Source: DASPTH01 sp035623515 (GTDB lineage Bacteria; Actinomycetota; Acidimicrobiia; IMCC26256; DASPTH01). From it: a DNA stretch of 9,843 nucleotides. Each line of letters starts with the position of its first letter. Positions within the stretch are counted from its first letter, which is position 1. The stretch lies in NCBI GenBank assembly GCA_035623515.1, contig DASPTH010000031.1, positions 1-9,843 of the forward strand, given 5' to 3'. Both the position numbers and the translations under genes were made by a program. Below the pieces are notes generated by a model, which searched no databases, had not been told where the DNA came from, and saw only the letters and a program-made list of their open reading frames with translations. This document shows positions 5,995-9,843 of this stretch, piece after piece.

Positions 5995-7203
5995 ATGGAA
6001 GCCGTCATCGTCGCGACCGCCCGGACACCCATCGGGCGGGCCGGGAAGGGATCCTTGATCGACTGCCGGCCCGACGACCTCAGCGCCACCATCGTCGGGG
6101 CGCTGCTCGCCAAGGTGCCCGCGCTCGACCCCGCCGACGTCGAGGACGTGATCTGGGGCACCGCCCAGCCCGCCGGCGAGGGCGGCTACAACATGGCACG
6201 CGTCGTGGCGCTGCTCGCCGGACTCGACACGACGCCCGGCACCACCGTCAACCGCTACTGCTCGTCGTCGCTGCAGACCATCCGCATGGCCGCGCACGCG
6301 ATCAAGGCCGGCGAGGGCGACGTGTTCGTGTCGGGCGGCGTGGAGACGGTGAGCCGCTTCGGCCACGGTTCGGCCGACGGCCTCCCGGGCACGCACAACG
6401 ACAAGTTCGCGCCGGCCCACGAGCGCACCAGCGCTCGGAAGGACGGCGGCGTGCCCCCGTGGACGCCGTTCGACGGCGGCCTCCCCGACATCTACATCGC
6501 CATGGGCCAGACCGCCGAGAACGTCGCCGACTACTGCGACGTCACGCGGGAGGAGATGGACCGGTTCGCCTGCCTGTCGCAGAACCGGGCCGTCGAATCG
6601 CAGGAGAACGGCTTCTTCGAGCGCGAGATCACGCCGGTCACGGCACCTGATGGCACCGTCGTGAGCAAGGACGACGGGCCGCGCCCCGAGACCACGATGG
6701 AGAAGCTCGCCGCGCTCAAGCCGGCGTTCCGCCCCGACGGTCGGGTCACGGCCGGGAACGCGTGCCCGTTGAACGACGGCGCGGCCGCGGTACTCGTGAT
6801 GAGCGAGGAACGCGCCAACGCGCTCGACCTGAAGCCGCTCGCGCGCATCGTCGCGTCGGGCGTGACGGCGCTCGACCCCGAGATCATGGGGCTCGGGCCC
6901 ATCGAGGCCTGCCGCCAGGCCATGGCCCGGGCGAAGATGACGATCGACGACATCGACCTCGTCGAGATCAACGAGGCGTTCGCCGCGCAGGTCGTGCCGT
7001 CGGCCAAGGAGCTGAACATCCCGTGGGAGAAGCTCAACGTCCACGGGGGCGCGATCGCGCTGGGCCACCCCTTCGGCATGACCGGCGCGCGGATCATGAC
7101 CACGCTGCTCAACGGCCTCGAGGACGGTAACCACCGCTACGGGATGGAGAGCATGTGCGTCGGCGGCGGCCAAGGCATGGCCATGATCGTCGAACGCCTC
7201 TAG
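5995..7203 (+). CDS. Thiolase (acetyl-CoA C-acyltransferase/acetyltransferase)
   Basis: It cleaves 3-ketoacyl-CoA with CoA, or condenses acyl-CoAs in the reverse direction. The protein is 402 aa, the standard length. The N-terminus EAVIVATARTPIGRAGKGSL is diagnostic. The nucleophilic Cys89 lies in NRYCSSSLQ, the NEAFA motif is at 326-330, the catalytic His358 lies in GGAIALGHPFGMTGAR, and the second catalytic Cys388 in MCVGGGQG. All active-site residues are present. The mid-section (PPWTPFDGGLPDIYIAMGQ) is typical of degradative FadA-like thiolases of actinobacteria, so beta-oxidation of fatty acids or similar side chains is more likely than a purely biosynthetic role. It is divergent from plsY with a 38-bp gap, and convergent with the large repeat protein 36 bp further on. 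The exact substrate is not resolved. Confidence 0.96.
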   Translation: MEAVIVATARTPIGRAGKGSLIDCRPDDLSATIVGALLAKVPALDPADVEDVIWGTAQPAGEGGYNMARVVALLAGLDTTPGTTVNRYCSSSLQTIRMAAHAIKAGEGDVFVSGGVETVSRFGHGSADGLPGTHNDKFAPAHERTSARKDGGVPPWTPFDGGLPDIYIAMGQTAENVADYCDVTREEMDRFACLSQNRAVESQENGFFEREITPVTAPDGTVVSKDDGPRPETTMEKLAALKPAFRPDGRVTAGNACPLNDGAAAVLVMSEERANALDLKPLARIVASGVTALDPEIMGLGPIEACRQAMARAKMTIDDIDLVEINEAFAAQVVPSAKELNIPWEKLNVHGGAIALGHPFGMTGARIMTTLLNGLEDGNHRYGMESMCVGGGQGMAMIVERL

Positions 7204-7239
7204 GCGAGGCTCCCCCGCGGGCTTCTCGACCCCGCTCGG

Positions 7240-9843
7240 TCAAGGATCGGTGAACGCGGCGGTGAGCACGTCGACGTAGCCGTCGGTGAACGTCAGCTTG
7301 GCGGTGAGGGTGTGGTTCCCCGGCGGGAACGTCGCCAGCTTGGCGGTGCCGTTGTTCTTGGTGCCGGCGTAGTCGAAGGGCGCATTGCCGTCTCCGCCCA
7401 CGTGGGGTCCGAGCATCTGCGGGTCGTCGAGGTAGAAGTCGACCCGGCGCAGGTCGGGCTCCGAGGGGACGAAGATCGCGACGGGGCCGCTCAGGTGGGC
7501 GCCCGCGAGTGGCTGCGGGTTGGTGCGATTGGGCGCGGTGCTCACCATCAGGACGCGGCTCGCCGGCCGTGGGTTCGCGGTGACGAAGGTCGCGTCCTGT
7601 ACCTCGACCGTGCGGTTGGCGAGCACGACGCGCGCTTCCACCGTGTGCGAGCCATCGGGAAGCAACCGCGTCGAGAACAGGCGGGCGGTGCCGTTGCCGA
7701 GCGTGCCGTCGAAGTCGAACGGCGCGGTGGCGTCGTCACGCACCTGCGCACCGTCGAGGAAGAACTTGACCGACCGGACGTCGGCGTTCGTGCCCGGCAC
7801 GAAGATCGCGACCTCCCCGGAGAGCGTGGCTCCCTGGAGCACGGCGCTGTTGCCTCGGTCGGCTCGGGCACTCCAGTGCAGCGCGTGGACACTGATCACC
7901 GCGACCGAACCGTTGAGCACGGTCACTCCGCCGTCACCGTCGTCGAGCCGAGCCCGTACCGTGATGGTCCCGCCGACGGCGGGCGCGGTGCAGGTCGTCG
8001 ACGTGGTGGCCTGGAGTGCGCCGAAACCGGAGCCGCAGTCGAAGGCGACACGCAGGGCCACGAGGTCGGGGGCGACGTCGACGAGGTCGCTGACCGACAG
8101 CGCGAACGACTGGCCGGTGACGACGCTGGCCGGGCCGTGGAGCACCCCGGTCGGGGCGACGTTGGCGACGGTGACGACCGCGCTCGCGCTCGTGCTGCGT
8201 CCGCCCGCATCCTGCACCCGGACGGTGACGGTCCGGGTGAGCGGACCGTCGAGAGATGCGGCCGAGAACACGGGCGAGGGTCCCGCCGTTTCGAAGGTGC
8301 CGTCGCCGTCGAGGTCCCACGTGTAGGAGTAGGGTCCCGACCCGCCCGACGCGGTGGCGCCCAGTGTGACGGTCGCGCCCTCGGCGACGTCGTAGGGGCC
8401 GCCCGCGCCCGCAGTCAGCGGCGCGCACTGCACCGTCACGGTCACGACGGCGTCGGCGGTCGAGTTGCCGTCGCCGACGCTGTACCCGAAGGTGACGTCG
8501 CCGCACACGCCGGGCGCCGGCGTGAAATCGACGGCCTGAGCCCCAGGGGCGATCGCGGTCACGCCCTGGACGGTGGACCCGACCGCGACCACGGCCAACG
8601 TCGGGCTGTCGACGTCGGTGTCGTTGGCGAGCACGGGCACGGTCACGGTGTGGCCCGGCGTGGTGCTCGCGGTGTCGTCGTGTGCGATCGGCGGGTCGTC
8701 GACACACGTGACGGTGACGACGACGTCGGCCCGGTCGGTCTGCGCGGTCGGGTCGCTCGCCGTGTAGGTGAACCCGGCGTGGAGCAGTGGCCCGCAGGCA
8801 TCCGCGGCGGGCGTGAACCGCGCCTTGGTCCGGAGGTCCACCGGGTCGACGAACGTCTCGACCATGCCACCCCGCACAGAGAGTGGGTCGATCGTGAACG
8901 TGAGCGCGTCACCTTCCGGGTCGGTGTCGTTGGCGAGGACGTCGACGACGATCGGGGTGTCCTCGGGCGTGGTCACGATGTCGTCCACCGCGTTCGGCGC
9001 GTGATCGACGCAGGCGACGTCGACGTTCACGACCGCGTCGTCGGTCAACTGCCCGTCCGACGCGGTGTAACCGAAGGTCACCGGTGTCGGCGCGCACACA
9101 CCCGTGGGCGGTGTGAAGTGCACGACACCCGCGACGGTGTCGAGCACCGCGCCCGGGCCGCTCACCGAGGTCACGTGCAGCTGATCGCCGTCGACGTCTA
9201 CGTCGTTGCCCAGGAGCGTGGCGAGCGGGACGTCGAGCGGGGTGTCCTCGGTAGCGGAGACAGCGTCGTCGCGCGCCACGGGCGGGTCGTTCACGCACGT
9301 GATCGTGACGGTCACGTCCGCCTCGTCGGTCGCGCCGGCAGGATCGCTCGCCGTGTAGCGGAACGACCCACCATCCGGCGCGCAGCGGTCGGCGGCCGGT
9401 GTGAACGTGATGGTGCCGTCGCCGTGGTCGACAATCGTGCCGCCGACGACGTCGGTCACGTCGGTCACCGTGAGCGCGTCGCCGTCGGGATCGGTGTCGT
9501 TCTTCAGGACGTCGATGACGACGGGCGTGTCCTCGGCGGTCGACGCCGAGTCGTCACCGGCCACCGGCGGGTGGTTCGGGCACGTGACCGTCACGACCGC
9601 GTTCGCGGTCGCGGTGCCGCCGTGCCCGTCGTCGATCGAGTACACGAACCCCGTGCTACCGCACGCGCTCGGCGTGAACTGCACCTGGTCGTGCCCGTCG
9701 GCCGCGGTCGTGACGACCGCGTGGCCGCCCGACTCCGAGACGATCCCTACCGCGAGGGGGTCGCCGTCGGGATCGCTGTCGTTGCCGAGCACGTCGACCA
9801 CCACCGGCGCGGCCTCGGTGGTGGTGGCCGCGTCGTCGACCGC
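7240..9843 (-). CDS. Large secreted repeat protein: cadherin-like/Ig-like repeats, PKD domains, C-terminal Ig-like pair; N-terminus beyond window
   Basis: The 867 visible residues end at a TGA at 7240-7242; the frame is open at the right edge, so the start and any signal peptide are missing. Numbered from the edge, residues 1-473 hold five cadherin-like (Tandem-95/VCBS-type) repeats with the core EDTPxxxxVLxNDTDPDGDxL, FTPAAxxC, FxYTASD and VTVTC followed by a (V)NDPPVA linker. The acidic DTDPDGD loops resemble calcium-binding sites. Residues 474-561 form a PKD domain (YTWDLDGDG at 507-515) and 562-653 a second PKD-like domain. About 654-867 are two copies of an Ig-like module (LSGxVAIFVP, VxFxLD, APFDxxGT, NGTAxL). 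There is no LPXTG signal, membrane anchor or C-terminal secretion motif that I recognise. The likely role is extracellular adhesion or surface structure. The architecture is clear; the function is inferred. Confidence 0.87.
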   Translation of the reverse strand, partial: AVDDAATTTEAAPVVVDVLGNDSDPDGDPLAVGIVSESGGHAVVTTAADGHDQVQFTPSACGSTGFVYSIDDGHGGTATANAVVTVTCPNHPPVAGDDSASTAEDTPVVIDVLKNDTDPDGDALTVTDVTDVVGGTIVDHGDGTITFTPAADRCAPDGGSFRYTASDPAGATDEADVTVTITCVNDPPVARDDAVSATEDTPLDVPLATLLGNDVDVDGDQLHVTSVSGPGAVLDTVAGVVHFTPPTGVCAPTPVTFGYTASDGQLTDDAVVNVDVACVDHAPNAVDDIVTTPEDTPIVVDVLANDTDPEGDALTFTIDPLSVRGGMVETFVDPVDLRTKARFTPAADACGPLLHAGFTYTASDPTAQTDRADVVVTVTCVDDPPIAHDDTASTTPGHTVTVPVLANDTDVDSPTLAVVAVGSTVQGVTAIAPGAQAVDFTPAPGVCGDVTFGYSVGDGNSTADAVVTVTVQCAPLTAGAGGPYDVAEGATVTLGATASGGSGPYSYTWDLDGDGTFETAGPSPVFSAASLDGPLTRTVTVRVQDAGGRSTSASAVVTVANVAPTGVLHGPASVVTGQSFALSVSDLVDVAPDLVALRVAFDCGSGFGALQATTSTTCTAPAVGGTITVRARLDDGDGGVTVLNGSVAVISVHALHWSARADRGNSAVLQGATLSGEVAIFVPGTNADVRSVKFFLDGAQVRDDATAPFDFDGTLGNGTARLFSTRLLPDGSHTVEARVVLANRTVEVQDATFVTANPRPASRVLMVSTAPNRTNPQPLAGAHLSGPVAIFVPSEPDLRRVDFYLDDPQMLGPHVGGDGNAPFDYAGTKNNGTAKLATFPPGNHTLTAKLTFTDGYVDVLTAAFTDP
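7243..7884 (-). repeat. Two copies of a C-terminal Ig-like module
   Basis: Residues about 654-757 and 758-867 of the visible protein share, in order, GAxLSGxVAIFVP, a hydrophobic strand ending in FxLD, APFDxxGT, NGTAxL, a (S/N)HTxxAxxxxx strand and a final xATF/TAAF strand. The pattern is like bacterial Ig-like (Big_7-type) domains. Neither copy contains cysteine, unlike the N-terminal repeats. Confidence 0.75.
8425..9843 (-). repeat. Five tandem cadherin-like repeats, one cysteine pair per repeat
   Basis: Approximate unit limits are 9580-9843 (first unit, cut by the edge), 9295-9579, 9010-9294, 8704-9009 and 8425-8703, so units are about 93-102 codons. Each unit has exactly two cysteines, at visible residues 61/88, 154/183, 250/278, 350/380 and 447/473, one after FTPxxx and one closing the last strand. 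The units have diverged, so this is an old protein-level array and not a recent DNA duplication. The fifth unit has lost the EDTP and DPDGD signatures (TPGHT, DVDSP). Confidence 0.88.

Noticed and set aside
7204..7239. Terminator between the thiolase and the repeat protein
   Set aside because: Only an 8-bp palindrome (CCCGCGGG, 7214-7221) and an imperfect CGAG/CTCG pairing with a bulge are present, with no T-tract. This is too weak to annotate.
7520..8326. Plus-strand open frame of 268 codons opposite the large repeat protein
   Set aside because: Its composition is Ser/Thr/Arg-rich with no recognisable domain, while the minus strand carries a clear repeat protein here. It is a GC-driven shadow frame.
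8425..9843. Recent DNA duplication or recombination hotspot in the repeat gene
   Set aside because: Repeat units share short identical stretches but differ throughout. The similarity is mainly at the protein level, indicating old divergence.

Overview
The window is GC-rich and densely packed. It reads as ordinary chromosome of a high-GC actinobacterium, possibly a lineage like Acidimicrobiia. That guess rests on base composition, GTG starts, TANNNT-type -10 boxes and several CoA-dependent lipid enzymes; the phylum is inferred and was not tested. I see no tRNA, rRNA, CRISPR array, transposase, phage or defence gene.

Layout from left to right. (1) A family III (CaiB/BaiF) CoA-transferase on the minus strand is cut by the left edge. 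It is divergent from (2) a plus-strand short-chain dehydrogenase/reductase (SDR) across a 55-bp promoter gap. (3) The SDR converges on lysS. The gap between them holds four tandem 8-bp units, the first of which contains the SDR stop codon, and a long near-perfect inverted repeat. (4) lysS (class II lysyl-tRNA synthetase) is on the minus strand, apparently with its own leaderless promoter. (5) Upstream of lysS on the same strand is a tight three-gene operon, transcribed plsY-like acyltransferase, then an MFS permease, then a DegV/FakB-like fatty-acid-binding protein. Both junctions are 4-bp stop/start overlaps. (6) A plus-strand thiolase with a clear Shine-Dalgarno site is divergent from plsY. 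(7) The thiolase converges on a very large, probably secreted, multi-domain protein that runs off the right edge.

The theme of the left and middle is acyl-CoA and membrane-lipid metabolism: CoA transfer, oxidoreduction, thiolysis, and an acyl-phosphate/phosphatidic-acid cassette. The plsY-MFS-degV operon is the most interesting functional grouping. DegV-family proteins carry fatty acids to a kinase that makes acyl-phosphate, which is the acyl donor of PlsY. Here, however, the PlsY homologue departs from the canonical catalytic motifs. The right-hand 2.6 kb encodes five cadherin-like/Ig-like repeats, each with one conserved pair of cysteines, then two PKD-type domains and two copies of a C-terminal Ig-like module. 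It looks like an extracellular adhesion or surface protein. I found no convincing entirely new system. The divergent lipid operon, the palindrome and the disulfide-patterned repeats deserve follow-up.
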